From Pseudomonas taiwanensis (GTDB lineage Bacteria; Pseudomonadota; Gammaproteobacteria; Pseudomonadales; Pseudomonadaceae), in NCBI RefSeq assembly GCF_013393345.1, contig NZ_QJRF01000048.1, positions 86,817 to 150,816 of the forward strand: a stretch of DNA of 64,000 nt, given 5' to 3'. The first letter of the stretch is position 1. Every line of letters begins with the position of its first letter. Both the position numbers and the translations under genes were made by a program. Shown piece after piece: positions 32,093-41,055 of this stretch. A model generated the notes under the pieces. It worked only from the letters and a program-made list of their open reading frames with translations, made no database searches and was not told where the DNA came from.

Positions 32093-33415
32093 CTAGAAAA
32101 TCTCCAGGGGGTAATCGGTGACGAGCCGGAAATCATCGAGATCCCCCGGCCCTTGTGCGGCATCCGCCCGGTGCCAGGCCTGGCGCAGGCGGATGCTGAG
32201 CCCGCGGGCAGGGCCGGAGGCCACCACGTAGCGGAACTCCAGGTTGGTTTCCCGGTGCGCGTCGTCGCTGCCGTAGCGCCCGGCGTAGGGGCTACCGGCC
32301 GGCGCCTGGCTACCATCGATGCGGCTGCCCTCGACGTAGCGGGCCATCAGCGACGCGCCGGTCCAGCCCAGGCCGTCGAGCGCGTAGTCGTAGCGAAGCT
32401 GCCAGGAGCGCTCGTGAGGGCCATTGAAATCGGAGAACTGGGCGGAGTTGGGCAGCCAGATGGAGGCGCCCTGGTCCCGCCCGTTGCGGCCGTTGCGGTC
32501 CTGGTCGCCCACGCCGAGGTAGTCGAAAGGGGTATCGCCCCGGACCTGTTGCAGCCCCAGCGTGAAGCGATGGCTGGCCATGCGCAGGAACGCCGATGCG
32601 CCCAGGGTCAGGTTGTCGATCTCACCGGCAAGCGCCCTGCCTTGGTCCGTACTCCGGTAGAGGGTCAGATTCACCCCCGCCGCCTGGTCCCCCGCCAGGG
32701 GGAAGCGTGCATCCAGGTTCGCGTAGCCTTGGTACCAGAGATCGTCGAATCGGGCGCCGTAGAGCGCCAGGGCCACCTCGGGCCGCCACTGCCAGCGGCC
32801 GCCCAGGTAGTCCGCACGGGGCGTGGTGACACCGGCCATGACTGCCCAGAGGTCGCCATCGGCGTTGGTGGAGACCGGGCTGGTGGCCGAGTAGAAGTGC
32901 CCCGCTTCCAGCAGCAGGTCGTCCCGCTCCTGGCTGCGCAGGGACAGGCCAGTGGCCGTCTGCGGCACAATGCGGAAGTGGCTGACACCGAACACCGGCG
33001 TATCCGGCCGCTGCTCGCCTAGTTTGAGCTCGGTCCGTGATACCCGCAGCTTCAGCGCGGCACCAGCCTTGGCGTACTCGTGGGCCGGCTCGCCGTCGTC
33101 GCGCACCGGCAGGTTGCCGGTGCCGGTCTTGCCGCCCGAGGCGTCCAATCGCAGCCCCTGGTAGGCGAAGGCATCCAGCCCTACGCCGAGGACGCCAGGC
33201 GTGTAGCCCGAGCGGAAGTCCAGGTTGAGGCCCTGGGTCCAGTCGCGGGCGTCCGGGCGTCCGCCGGTCTTGTCGCGATTGAAGTAGGCGTTGCGCAACA
33301 GCAGGCTGAGTCGACTCGCCTGGACGACATCGTCCCACCCCTGGGCTGCCGTCTCGGTGGACGACAGGGCCAGCAGGCCGGGAATCACGAGCACGACAGT
33401 TCGGAAGCCTCGCAT
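32093..33415 (-). CDS. OprD-family outer-membrane porin
   Basis: A 440-residue porin. The signal peptide is MRGFRTVVLVIPGLLALSS with cleavage near TAAQ. OprD features include LRNAYFNRD near 40, DWTQGLNLDFRSGYTPG-like segment after it, and a C-terminal strand ending in Phe. AGGAG lies before the ATG at 33415; an upstream in-frame ATG at 33457 would disrupt the signal peptide. OprD/OpdK porins take up amino acids and aromatic acids. Its position behind kynU and an amino-acid permease suggests entry of tryptophan, kynurenine or related acids. A CCCGTG...CACGGG hairpin follows the stop without a T run. Confidence 0.88.
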   Translation of the reverse strand: MRGFRTVVLVIPGLLALSSTETAAQGWDDVVQASRLSLLLRNAYFNRDKTGGRPDARDWTQGLNLDFRSGYTPGVLGVGLDAFAYQGLRLDASGGKTGTGNLPVRDDGEPAHEYAKAGAALKLRVSRTELKLGEQRPDTPVFGVSHFRIVPQTATGLSLRSQERDDLLLEAGHFYSATSPVSTNADGDLWAVMAGVTTPRADYLGGRWQWRPEVALALYGARFDDLWYQGYANLDARFPLAGDQAAGVNLTLYRSTDQGRALAGEIDNLTLGASAFLRMASHRFTLGLQQVRGDTPFDYLGVGDQDRNGRNGRDQGASIWLPNSAQFSDFNGPHERSWQLRYDYALDGLGWTGASLMARYVEGSRIDGSQAPAGSPYAGRYGSDDAHRETNLEFRYVVASGPARGLSIRLRQAWHRADAAQGPGDLDDFRLVTDYPLEIF

Positions 33416-33545
33416 GGTGCTCCTCGCAGCTCCGGGTAGGTGGGTTCCAGCGGGCAAGCCGCTCCCGCTCCGGGCGTCGATGCGCCCGGGGGGATGGGAG
33501 TTCAGGGAATGGGCGGCCTGATCGAACGATCAGGCCAGGGTCGAC

Positions 33546-34961
33546 TCAGTGCCGAATAGGTAACGGCTTGGGGGCATCGCCCTCGACCACCGGAGAGCGC
33601 CTGAAGCGCAGGGCGTAGATCAGCCCCATCAGCATCAGGAACGGCACGCCACAGGCCAGGGTGAGGGCAAATTCCTCGGTGAACAGCGTGGTCAGCATCA
33701 CCGCCAGCATCAGCAACAGGCCGGCGAGGCTGGTCCAGGGATAGCCCCAGAGACGGAACTCCAGCGTGGCCGAGTCCTGGCGACGGCGGAAGAACAGGTG
33801 GGTGAGGAAGATGCCCGCCCAGGTGAACATGGCGCCGAACATGGCGATGGACATCATCAACGTGAAGGCGTTCTCCGGGTAGGCGATGTACAGCAGCGTA
33901 CCGAGGCCGATGCCCAGGGACGACAGCAGCAGCGCCGGCAGCGGCACACCCCTGGCGCTCACGCGGCCGAACAGCGCCGGGGCCTGACCGGCCCGCGCGA
34001 GGCTGAACATCAGGCGCGAGGTGATGTAGAGCTGGCTGTTCATCGCCGACAGCGCCGCGATCAGGATCACCGCGTTGAACACCGCGCCGGCAAAGGGCAC
34101 GCCGGTGGCGTTCATGACGGTGACGAAGGGACTCTGGCCACCGTTGTTCTGGCCCCAGGGCAGGATCGCCAGGACCAGCGCGAGCGTCAGCAGGTAGAAC
34201 ACCACCAACCGCACCACGGTGATGCGGAAGGCGCGGGTGACCGCACGCTTGGGGTCCTTGGCCTCCCCCGCCGCCACGGCGATCATCTCGATGCTGAGGT
34301 AGCTGAAGAACGCCACGATCACCGCCACCCAGGTGCCCCAGTAGCCGTTGGGGAAGAAGCCGCGGTCATTGGTGTAATTGGCGAAGCCGATGCCGGAATC
34401 GGCTGGCGCGCCGTAAATCACCCAGGCCCCCAACAGGATGAAGGCGACAATGGCGCAGAGCTTGAGCAGCGAGAACAGGTACTCGATTGCGCCGAACACC
34501 TTGACGCTGAGGACGTTCGCCAGCACCAGCGCCGCCGAGAAGGAGGCCATCCAGTAGCCGCCCGGCACATCCGGGAACCAGTACTTCATGTACATGGCCG
34601 CCGCGGTGATCTCGGTGCCCACCGCGAAGACGATGGACGCCCAGTACGCATAGCGGATCAGGAAACCGAACCAGGGCGCCACATAAAACTCGGCGAAGGA
34701 GCCGAAGGAACCCGAGGTGGGATGGCGGACGGTCATTTCCGCCAGGCACCCCATCAGCAGGAGGGCGATCACGGCGCCAATGGCGTAACTCACCAGCACG
34801 CTGGGCCCGGCGAAACCGATGGCGAAGCCGCTGCCCAGGAACAATCCGGTGCCGATGGCGCCACCGATGGCGATCATGGACAACTGGCTACTGCTGAGGC
34901 TTTGCTTCAGACCCTGCTCACGCTGGACCAGGTTGTCGAAAGAGCTTGTTGTTCTTGTCAT
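33546..34961 (-). CDS. APC-family amino acid permease
   Basis: A 471-residue protein with about 12 membrane segments. The first helix GGAIGTGLFLGSG and FSYLSIEMIAVAAGEAKDPKRA near 225-245 are the signature of the amino acid-polyamine-organocation family (GabP/AroP/CycA type). GGAGC precedes the start. It begins 28 bp after the kynU stop, so it is probably in the same operon and may import kynurenine, tryptophan or 3-hydroxykynurenine. Substrate choice is inferred from the neighbour only. Confidence 0.9.
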   Translation of the reverse strand: MTRTTSSFDNLVQREQGLKQSLSSSQLSMIAIGGAIGTGLFLGSGFAIGFAGPSVLVSYAIGAVIALLLMGCLAEMTVRHPTSGSFGSFAEFYVAPWFGFLIRYAYWASIVFAVGTEITAAAMYMKYWFPDVPGGYWMASFSAALVLANVLSVKVFGAIEYLFSLLKLCAIVAFILLGAWVIYGAPADSGIGFANYTNDRGFFPNGYWGTWVAVIVAFFSYLSIEMIAVAAGEAKDPKRAVTRAFRITVVRLVVFYLLTLALVLAILPWGQNNGGQSPFVTVMNATGVPFAGAVFNAVILIAALSAMNSQLYITSRLMFSLARAGQAPALFGRVSARGVPLPALLLSSLGIGLGTLLYIAYPENAFTLMMSIAMFGAMFTWAGIFLTHLFFRRRQDSATLEFRLWGYPWTSLAGLLLMLAVMLTTLFTEEFALTLACGVPFLMLMGLIYALRFRRSPVVEGDAPKPLPIRH

Positions 34962-34989
34962 GTTCGAATGCTCCGGTCTTGAAGGGGTA

Positions 34990-36234
34990 TCAGGTCACCG
35001 ACTTCCTGGCGATGAACTCCGGCCGACGCCATTCACCGCTCTCAAGGACATCGCGCAACGCCTGGACGCCGTCCCAGACGTCCACATAGCGGGTGTACAG
35101 CGGGGTGAAGCCGAAGCGCAGGATGTCCGGCGCGCGGAAGTCCCCGATCACACCCCGGGCGATCAGGGCCTGCATCACCGGGTAGGCATCGGCATGGGCC
35201 AGCGACACCTGGCTGCCCCGCTGGGCGGCATCGCGCGGCGAGCGCAGTTCGATGCCGAGTCCCGCCAGCTGCTCGTCGCACAGCCGGATGAACAGGTCGC
35301 AGAGCGCCACGCTCTTCTTGCGCAGGACCTGCATGTCGACGCCGTCGAACACCTCCAGCGCCGCCTCGAGGGCCAGTACGCCCAACTGCGGCGCGGTGCC
35401 CACTAGCATGCGGTCGATTGTCGGGTGCGCCTCGTAGTCATGAACGAAGGCAAAGGGACGGGCGTGGCCGTGCCAGCCGGTGAGCGGCTGGTCCACGAGA
35501 GGAATATGGCGTTCCGCGACGAAGACGAAGGCCGGGGCGCCGGGGCCGCCGTTCAGGTACTTGTAGCCGCAACCAACCGCGAAGTCGGCGGCGCAGCCGT
35601 TCAGGTCGACGGGCATGGCGCCGGCGGAGTGGCACAGGTCCCAGACCACCAGGGCACCCACCTCATGGGCGCGAGCCGTGATGGCGGCCATGTCGTAGCG
35701 GCGGCCGGACTTGTAGTTCACATGGGTCAGGGAAAGGATCGCCACCTCGTCGGTCAGCGCCGCCAGCACCTCGTCGGGATCGACGCAACGCAACTCGCAG
35801 CCGGTCAGCTCGGCGACGCCGGAGGCTACATAGACGTCAGTCGGGAAGTTGCCCTTCTCCCCCAGGATCACCTTGCGGCCAGGGCGCATCCGGGTCGCAG
35901 CCACCAGCACCTTGAACAGATTGATGGACGTCGAGTCGGCAACTATCACCTCGTTGGCCTGTGCACCGATGAGCCGGGCGATCTTGCCACCGGTACGCTG
36001 GGGTGCCGGGTACCAGTCCGCATCGTTCCAGGAACGGATCAGCCCCCTGGCCCACTCCTCCCTGAGAATACGGTCCATGCGCCCGGGAATATGCGCGGGC
36101 ATGGCGCCCAGCGAATTGCCGTCGAGGTAGATCTCGCCGTCCGGTAGGTCGAAGCGGGCGCGACGGTCCCCGAGGGGATCGTCGCGATCGAGACGCTGGA
36201 AATCGTCGCGGCTCAGCGGCATGGACAACGACAT
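34990..36234 (-). CDS. kynU: Kynureninase
   Basis: A 414-residue PLP enzyme. The PLP lysine is K225 in GCGYKYLNGGPG. Also visible are YLDGNSLGAMP near 36-46, the phosphate-binding DSTSINLFK near 100-108 and WDLCHSAGAMP near 198-208. AGGAGCACCT precedes the ATG at 36234. It cleaves kynurenine to anthranilate, or 3-hydroxykynurenine to 3-hydroxyanthranilate, plus alanine. Since the window holds a full 3-hydroxyanthranilate operon at 20638-27684, it probably feeds that route. No kynurenine formamidase, tryptophan dioxygenase or kynurenine 3-monooxygenase is seen here. Confidence 0.96.
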   Translation of the reverse strand: MSLSMPLSRDDFQRLDRDDPLGDRRARFDLPDGEIYLDGNSLGAMPAHIPGRMDRILREEWARGLIRSWNDADWYPAPQRTGGKIARLIGAQANEVIVADSTSINLFKVLVAATRMRPGRKVILGEKGNFPTDVYVASGVAELTGCELRCVDPDEVLAALTDEVAILSLTHVNYKSGRRYDMAAITARAHEVGALVVWDLCHSAGAMPVDLNGCAADFAVGCGYKYLNGGPGAPAFVFVAERHIPLVDQPLTGWHGHARPFAFVHDYEAHPTIDRMLVGTAPQLGVLALEAALEVFDGVDMQVLRKKSVALCDLFIRLCDEQLAGLGIELRSPRDAAQRGSQVSLAHADAYPVMQALIARGVIGDFRAPDILRFGFTPLYTRYVDVWDGVQALRDVLESGEWRRPEFIARKSVT

Positions 36235-36378
36235 AGGTGCTCCTTGGGTAATTGTTGTTCGGTGAATCACCGGATCGCCGGCGCCGCCCATTGATGTGGG
36301 CGGCGCTGCGTCCGATTGACTCTTTGAAACTGGGGGGATGCTATCCCGAGTCGCAATTGCCCAAAAAATAGAAATGAG

Positions 36379-36421
36379 CGACGCGAGTATTCCCGGTGGT
36401 AATACCCCGCCCCGCGCGTCG
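36379..36421. promoter_or_regulatory. Nested inverted repeat upstream of kynU
   Basis: Outer arms CGACGCG and CGCGTCG enclose inner arms GTATT and AATAC. It lies about 150 bp before the kynU start and just after the end of the LysR gene on the same strand. It could be an operator or a transcription stop for the LysR gene; there is no T run to decide. Confidence 0.4.
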
Positions 36422-36443
36422 TTGCGTGTCCCGCTGATCTAGG

Positions 36444-37349
36444 TCAGCAGGCCACCCGCTCATTCGCCCTGCTCATCTCCTCCACCAGGAAATCGATGAA
36501 GGCTCGGGTCTTCTGTGGCATGCGGCGGGACGAGGGGTAAACGGCGTTGATGCTGATGGGCGGCGCCTGCCATTTGCACAGCACCGCCACCAGCCGGCCG
36601 GCGGCCAAGGCTTCGTCGACGATGAAGCTCGGCAGCAGGGCGATGCCCATACCGGCCTCGGCGACCTGGGCGAGGAAGTCGCCGTTGTTGGCCTGTAGCG
36701 GACCATTCAACTGCACGCGCCGGGTCTCCTCGCCGTTGCTCAACGCCAGGCTGACGCCACTCTGCAGATAGCCGTAGCCAAGGAACGCATGATTGGCGAG
36801 GTCCTCCGGCGACTGCGGCATCCCGGCCTTTTCCAGGTAAGCGGGCGAGGCCACGAGATAGCGCGGCGCCGGCGCGATGCTACGCGCCACCATGGACGAG
36901 TCCGCCAGGCTGGCGATGCGGATGGTCACGTCGAAGCCGCCGCGCACCGGGTCCACCTGCTGGTCGCTGAGCACCAGCTGCAGTTCGATCTGCGGGTGCC
37001 GCTCATGGAACAGCGGGATCAGCGGCCCCAGCTTGCGCAGGCCAAAAGACATGGGCGCGTTCACCCGCAGTACCCCGCGCAACTCCCCTACCCCATCCCG
37101 TGCCCGCTGCTCGGCCTCGTCGAGGGCCGCCAGCAGGTCCCGCGCCGATTCGAAGTAGTCCGTTCCCGCTTCGGTCAGGTGCAGGCTGCGCGTGGTGCGC
37201 ACCAGCAGTTGCACGCCAATGGCTTCCTCCAATGCCTGTACCTGCTTGCTCACGGTGGAGCGCGGCAGGTCCAGCGCTCGTGCCGCCGCAGCAAAGCCAT
37301 TGCTGCGCACGGTTTCGATAAAGGCGCGCATGCACTCGACCCTGTCCAT
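36444..37349 (-). CDS. LysR-family regulator
   Basis: A 301-residue LysR protein of the CrgA/short-effector type. The HTH (FAAAARALDLPRSTVSKQVQALE) is at about 17-40 and the effector domain from about 90. The start MDRVECMRAF at 37349 is typical; a longer version from 37382 lacks support. It is divergent from the YcaC-like hydrolase at 37510, with the palindrome CAATTATGCCTAATTG between them. Its C-terminal sequence is the closest visible relative of the remnant at 19401-19487. It probably controls the 37510-40770 operon. Confidence 0.9.
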   Translation of the reverse strand: MDRVECMRAFIETVRSNGFAAAARALDLPRSTVSKQVQALEEAIGVQLLVRTTRSLHLTEAGTDYFESARDLLAALDEAEQRARDGVGELRGVLRVNAPMSFGLRKLGPLIPLFHERHPQIELQLVLSDQQVDPVRGGFDVTIRIASLADSSMVARSIAPAPRYLVASPAYLEKAGMPQSPEDLANHAFLGYGYLQSGVSLALSNGEETRRVQLNGPLQANNGDFLAQVAEAGMGIALLPSFIVDEALAAGRLVAVLCKWQAPPISINAVYPSSRRMPQKTRAFIDFLVEEMSRANERVAC

Positions 37350-37379
37350 CAATGTCTCCAAATCAGAATCAATGAAGTT

Positions 37380-37395
37380 CAATTATGCCTAATTG
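37380..37395. promoter_or_regulatory. Candidate LysR operator in a divergent promoter
   Basis: CAATTATGCCTAATTG, a perfect 6-bp inverted repeat around TGCC, 31 bp from the LysR start and 115 bp from the hydrolase start. Confidence 0.5.
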
Positions 37396-37509
37396 TTTCT
37401 CTCAATGAGCGAGCACAAAATTCATCCCAAGTCGGAACCAAACAGCCTCCAGCGCGGAGGCACCGGCCAGGAAGAAAACCAAAAACCAACTGCTCCAAGG
37501 AGAAATGCC

Positions 37510-38154
37510 ATGTCCATCCGCGAACTGCTGAACCCGACCAACTCCGCCCTGATCCTGATCGACCACCAGCCGCAAATGGCCTTCGGCGTGCAGTCCATCG
37601 ACCGCCAGCAACTGAAGAACAACACCGTGGGCCTGGCCAAGAGCGCCAAGATCTTCAATGTCCCGACCATCCTCACCAGCGTCGAAACCGAAAGCTTCAG
37701 CGGCTACATCTGGCCGGAACTGCTGAGCGTGTTCCCGGATCAGCAGCCCATCGAACGCACCTCGATGAACTCCTGGGAAGACGAGAAATTCGTCGCCGCC
37801 GTGAAAGCCACCGGCCGCAAGAAACTGATCATGGCGGCACTCTGGACCGAAGTCTGCCTGACCTTCCCCGCCCTGGAAGCCATGGAAGCCGGCTACGAGG
37901 TGTACATCGTCACCGACGCTTCCGGCGGCACCTCCCAGGAAGCTCATGACATGTCGGTGCAACGCATGATCCAGGCCGGCGCCATCCCGGTGACCTGGCA
38001 GCAGGTCCTGCTCGAGTACCAGCGCGACTGGTCGAAGCGCGAAAGCTACGACGCCGTGATGGACCTGGTGCGCGAGCACAGCGGCGCCTACGGCATGGGC
38101 GTGGACTACGCCTACACCATGGTTCACAAGGCGCCCCAGCGTCAGGTGAAGTAA
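37510..38154 (+). CDS. Isochorismatase-family hydrolase (YcaC-like)
   Basis: A 214-residue isochorismatase-fold protein. The catalytic Asp is D18 (LILIDHQPQ); the cysteine is in WTEVCLTFPAL near residue 119. In place of the usual lysine loop it has IERTSMNSWED, aligning with ARPGNINAWD of YcaC. AAGGAG lies upstream of the ATG. It is the first gene of a unit with an ABM-domain membrane protein and an amidohydrolase, divergent from a LysR gene. The reaction is unknown. Two related proteins lie at 43047 and 43791. Confidence 0.85.
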   Translation: MSIRELLNPTNSALILIDHQPQMAFGVQSIDRQQLKNNTVGLAKSAKIFNVPTILTSVETESFSGYIWPELLSVFPDQQPIERTSMNSWEDEKFVAAVKATGRKKLIMAALWTEVCLTFPALEAMEAGYEVYIVTDASGGTSQEAHDMSVQRMIQAGAIPVTWQQVLLEYQRDWSKRESYDAVMDLVREHSGAYGMGVDYAYTMVHKAPQRQVK

Positions 38155-38159
38155 GCCTC

Positions 38160-38190
38160 AAGGCCGGAGGCGGCCAACGCCTCCGGCCTT
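38160..38190 (+). terminator. Strong hairpin between the YcaC-like and ABM genes
   Basis: A perfect 12-bp stem AAGGCCGGAGGC / GCCTCCGGCCTT with a 7-nt loop, 6 nt after the hydrolase stop and without a T run. It may reduce read-through or protect the upstream message rather than stop transcription fully. Confidence 0.5.
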
Positions 38191-38219
38191 CCTCCACGCC
38201 TTGCACGGAGCACCTCGCC

Positions 38220-38777
38220 ATGACCACCGACGATATCGTCACCCTGCTGATCCGCCACCGGGTCCGCGAGGGCCGGGAACAGGAATACGAAGGCTGGCTG
38301 CGCCGCATCATCGACATCGCCAAGGGTTATCCCGGTCACCTCGGCATCGATGTGGTGCGGGATCGCAAAGATGGCCTGCATCTGTTCACCTGCGTCCTGC
38401 GCTTCGCCAGCACGTCCCAGCTCCAGGCCTGGCTGGACTCCACCGAGCGCCGCCTGCTGATTGAGGAAGTCAGCCACCTGCTGGCCGATGGCGACCAGGT
38501 GGAAATCAATCCCGAGCGGGAATTCTGGTTCACCCCGATGCCGGCCGACGTGCCGCAACCGCCCCGCTGGAAACAGGCCTGCATTACTTTCCTGGTAATC
38601 CTACCGCTGGCCCTGCTGGTGCCGCTGCTCTGGCAGCCGCTGTTCAAGCTGCAACCCTGGCTCGGGGGTTACGTGGCAAGCAACGTGGTGATTACCGCCA
38701 GCATCGTGCTGCTGGTTGTCTATCTTTTCATGCCGCCGGTGACACGTTTTTTCGCCGGCTGGCTGAACCGACCCTAA
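38220..38777 (+). CDS. ABM-domain protein with two C-terminal membrane helices
   Basis: A 185-residue protein. Residues about 1-95 form an antibiotic-biosynthesis-monooxygenase-like (dimeric ferredoxin) domain, with RVREGREQEYEGWLRRI and GYPGHLGIDVV. Residues about 120-145 and 152-175 are two hydrophobic helices (FLVILPLALLVPLLW and VVITASIVLLVVYLF), so the ABM domain is tethered to the inner membrane. It lies between the YcaC-like hydrolase and the amidohydrolase. Its catalytic role is unknown. Confidence 0.85.
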   Translation: MTTDDIVTLLIRHRVREGREQEYEGWLRRIIDIAKGYPGHLGIDVVRDRKDGLHLFTCVLRFASTSQLQAWLDSTERRLLIEEVSHLLADGDQVEINPEREFWFTPMPADVPQPPRWKQACITFLVILPLALLVPLLWQPLFKLQPWLGGYVASNVVITASIVLLVVYLFMPPVTRFFAGWLNRP

Positions 38778-38793
38778 GTCCAAGGAGGGTTCC

Positions 38794-40770
38794 ATGAGCG
38801 AAGACCCAACCAACAACAGCCGCCGCCAGTTCCTCGCCGCCAGCACTGTGCTGGGCGCCGCTGGCGCACTTTGGTCCGCACTGCCCTTCGCCGGCGCCGC
38901 CGGCTCCGCCCATGCCACCTCAGGGGGTTCCATGTCCGCTGACCTGATCCTGTTCAACGGCCGCTTCCACACGGTCGACCGCGAGAAACCCAACGCCAGC
39001 GCCGTGGCCATCAAGGACGGCCGCTTCCTCGCCGTCGGCACCGATGCCGAAGCCATGGCCCTGCGCGGCGACGCCACCCAGGTCATCGACCTCAAGCAGC
39101 GCACCGTCATCCCCGGCCTCAACGACTCGCACCTTCACCTGATCCGTGGTGGCCTCAACTACAACCTCGAACTGCGCTGGGAAGGTGTGCCCTCCCTGGC
39201 CGATGCCCTGCGCATGCTGAAAGACCAGGCTGACCGCACCCCGACGCCGCAGTGGGTACGGGTGGTCGGTGGCTGGAACGAATTCCAATTCGCCGAGAAG
39301 CGCATGCCGACCTTGGAGGAGATCAACCGCGCCGCACCGGACACCCCGGTGTTCCTCCTTCACCTGTACGACCGTGCGCTGCTCAACCGCGCCGCGCTGA
39401 AGGCGGTCGGCTACACCAAGGACACCCCCAATCCGCCCGGCGGCGAAATCCAGCGCGATGCCAACGGCAACCCCACCGGCATGCTGATCGCCCGACCCAA
39501 CGCCACCATCCTCTACGCCACCCTGGCCAAGGGGCCGAAGCTGCCGCTGGAGTACCAGGTCAACTCCACCCGCCAGTTCATGCGCGAACTCAATCGCCTC
39601 GGCCTGACCAGCGCCATCGATGCCGGCGGCGGCTACCAGAACTACCCGGACGACTACCAGGTGATCCAGGAACTGGCCAACAAGGGCCAGCTGAGCGTGC
39701 GTATCGCCTACAACCTGTTCACCCAGAAGCCCAAGGAAGAGCTCACCGACTTCAAGAACTGGAGCAAGGTGGTCAAGCCGGGCGACGGCACCGACTTCTT
39801 CCGCCACAACGGCGCCGGCGAGATGCTGGTGTTCTCCGCCGCCGACTTCGAGGACTTCCTCGAACCGCGCCCGGACCTCGCACCGAGCATGGAGCAGGAG
39901 CTGGAGCCGGTGGTCCGCCATCTGGTGGAACAGCGCTGGCCGTTCCGCCTGCACGCCACCTACGACGAATCCATCTCGCGCATGCTCGACGTGTTCGAGA
40001 AGGTCAACCGCGACATCCCGTTCAACGGCCTGCCCTGGTTCTTCGATCACGCTGAAACCATCTCGCCGAAAAACATCGAGCGCGTCCGCGCCCTCGGCGG
40101 CGGCATCGCCATCCAGGACCGCATGGCGTTCCAGGGCGAGTACTTCGTCGACCGCTACGGCGCCAAGGCCGCCGAGAAGACCCCGCCGATCCAGCGCATG
40201 CTCGCCGAAGGCGTGCCGGTGGGCGCCGGCACCGACGCCACCCGTGTTTCCAGCTACAACCCTTGGACTTCGCTGTACTGGCTGGTCAGCGGCAGGACTG
40301 TTGGCGGCCTGGAGCTTTATCCACAGGGCCTGTCCCGCGCCACCGCCCTGGAACTGTTCACCCACGGCAGCGCCTGGTTCTCCAGCGAGCAGGGCAAGAA
40401 GGGACAGATCAAGGTGGGCCAGCTGGCCGATGTGGCGGCACTGTCGGCGGACTTTTTCAGCGTCGAGGAAGAAGCCATCAAGTGGATCGAGTCGGTGCTG
40501 ACCATCGTCGATGGCAAGGTGGTTTACGCCGCCGGCGAGTTCGACAAGCTCGGCCCGCCGCAGGTCCCGGTGCTGCCCGAATGGTCGCCGGTGGCCAAGG
40601 TGCCCGGCCACTGGAAACCCGCCGCCCCGCTCGCCGCCCAGGTACACCAGTGCGTCGGCGCCTGCGCCGTGCACGCCCACAGCCACGAGCGGGCACGCCA
40701 GTCGAGTGTGCCGGTGAGTGATTTCCAGGGATTCTGGGGGGCGCTGGGGTGTTCGTGCTTCGCTTTCTGA
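38794..40770 (+). CDS. Tat-exported amidohydrolase (YtcJ-like)
   Basis: A 658-residue metal-dependent amidohydrolase. The N-terminus has a twin-arginine signal (NSRRQFLAAS at 8-17 and a hydrophobic AAGALWSALPFAGAAG stretch). The catalytic domain shows LILFNGRFHTVDREKP, IPGLNDSHLHL with the HxH metal ligands and GAGTDATRVSSYNP with the late aspartate. YtcJ-like enzymes hydrolyse amides or formyl groups of unknown compounds. The C-terminus has an unusual extension with HQCVGACAVHAHSHE, rich in Cys and His. It ends the LysR-controlled unit. AAGGAGG precedes the start. Confidence 0.88.
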   Translation: MSEDPTNNSRRQFLAASTVLGAAGALWSALPFAGAAGSAHATSGGSMSADLILFNGRFHTVDREKPNASAVAIKDGRFLAVGTDAEAMALRGDATQVIDLKQRTVIPGLNDSHLHLIRGGLNYNLELRWEGVPSLADALRMLKDQADRTPTPQWVRVVGGWNEFQFAEKRMPTLEEINRAAPDTPVFLLHLYDRALLNRAALKAVGYTKDTPNPPGGEIQRDANGNPTGMLIARPNATILYATLAKGPKLPLEYQVNSTRQFMRELNRLGLTSAIDAGGGYQNYPDDYQVIQELANKGQLSVRIAYNLFTQKPKEELTDFKNWSKVVKPGDGTDFFRHNGAGEMLVFSAADFEDFLEPRPDLAPSMEQELEPVVRHLVEQRWPFRLHATYDESISRMLDVFEKVNRDIPFNGLPWFFDHAETISPKNIERVRALGGGIAIQDRMAFQGEYFVDRYGAKAAEKTPPIQRMLAEGVPVGAGTDATRVSSYNPWTSLYWLVSGRTVGGLELYPQGLSRATALELFTHGSAWFSSEQGKKGQIKVGQLADVAALSADFFSVEEEAIKWIESVLTIVDGKVVYAAGEFDKLGPPQVPVLPEWSPVAKVPGHWKPAAPLAAQVHQCVGACAVHAHSHERARQSSVPVSDFQGFWGALGCSCFAF

Positions 40771-40779
40771 GGCTGGACT

Positions 40780-41040
40780 TGTGGGGGGAATTCATTCCCC
40801 CTGCAATCCCGCAGGGCAGTCCTTCGGCCTGCTTGGCGATTGAAATCGCCCCCACAGGAAAAGCGGACCGAGTCCTGCCTCCATCCCGCAGCGGGCACCG
40901 TTACCTTGTGGGGGCGAATTCATTCGCTAAAGGGCAACACCGTTGCCCCCTGCAATTCCGTTGGGCAGTCCTTCGACCTGCTTGGCGATTGAAATCGCCC
41001 CTACAGGAAAAGCGAACCGCGCCCCCCGCACAAGGCCAAT
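40780..41040. repeat. Two tandem copies of the GTGGGGGCGAATTCATTC repeat
   Basis: Heads at 40780 and 40907. Both run through CCTGCAAT(C/T)CCG...GCGATTGAAATCGCCCC and a shared ACAGGAAAAGCG(G/A)ACCG tail. The second copy is like the 148-bp unit at 18900; the first lacks about 20 bp after its head. They fill the gap before the convergent LysR gene. Confidence 0.85.
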
Positions 41041-41055
41041 CCCCTTCACCCTCCC

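Noticed and set aside
37510..38154. Kynurenine formamidase near kynU
   Set aside because: The protein is an isochorismatase-fold YcaC relative with a cysteine nucleophile and lacks the KynB metal-binding HxGTHxDxP-type motif.
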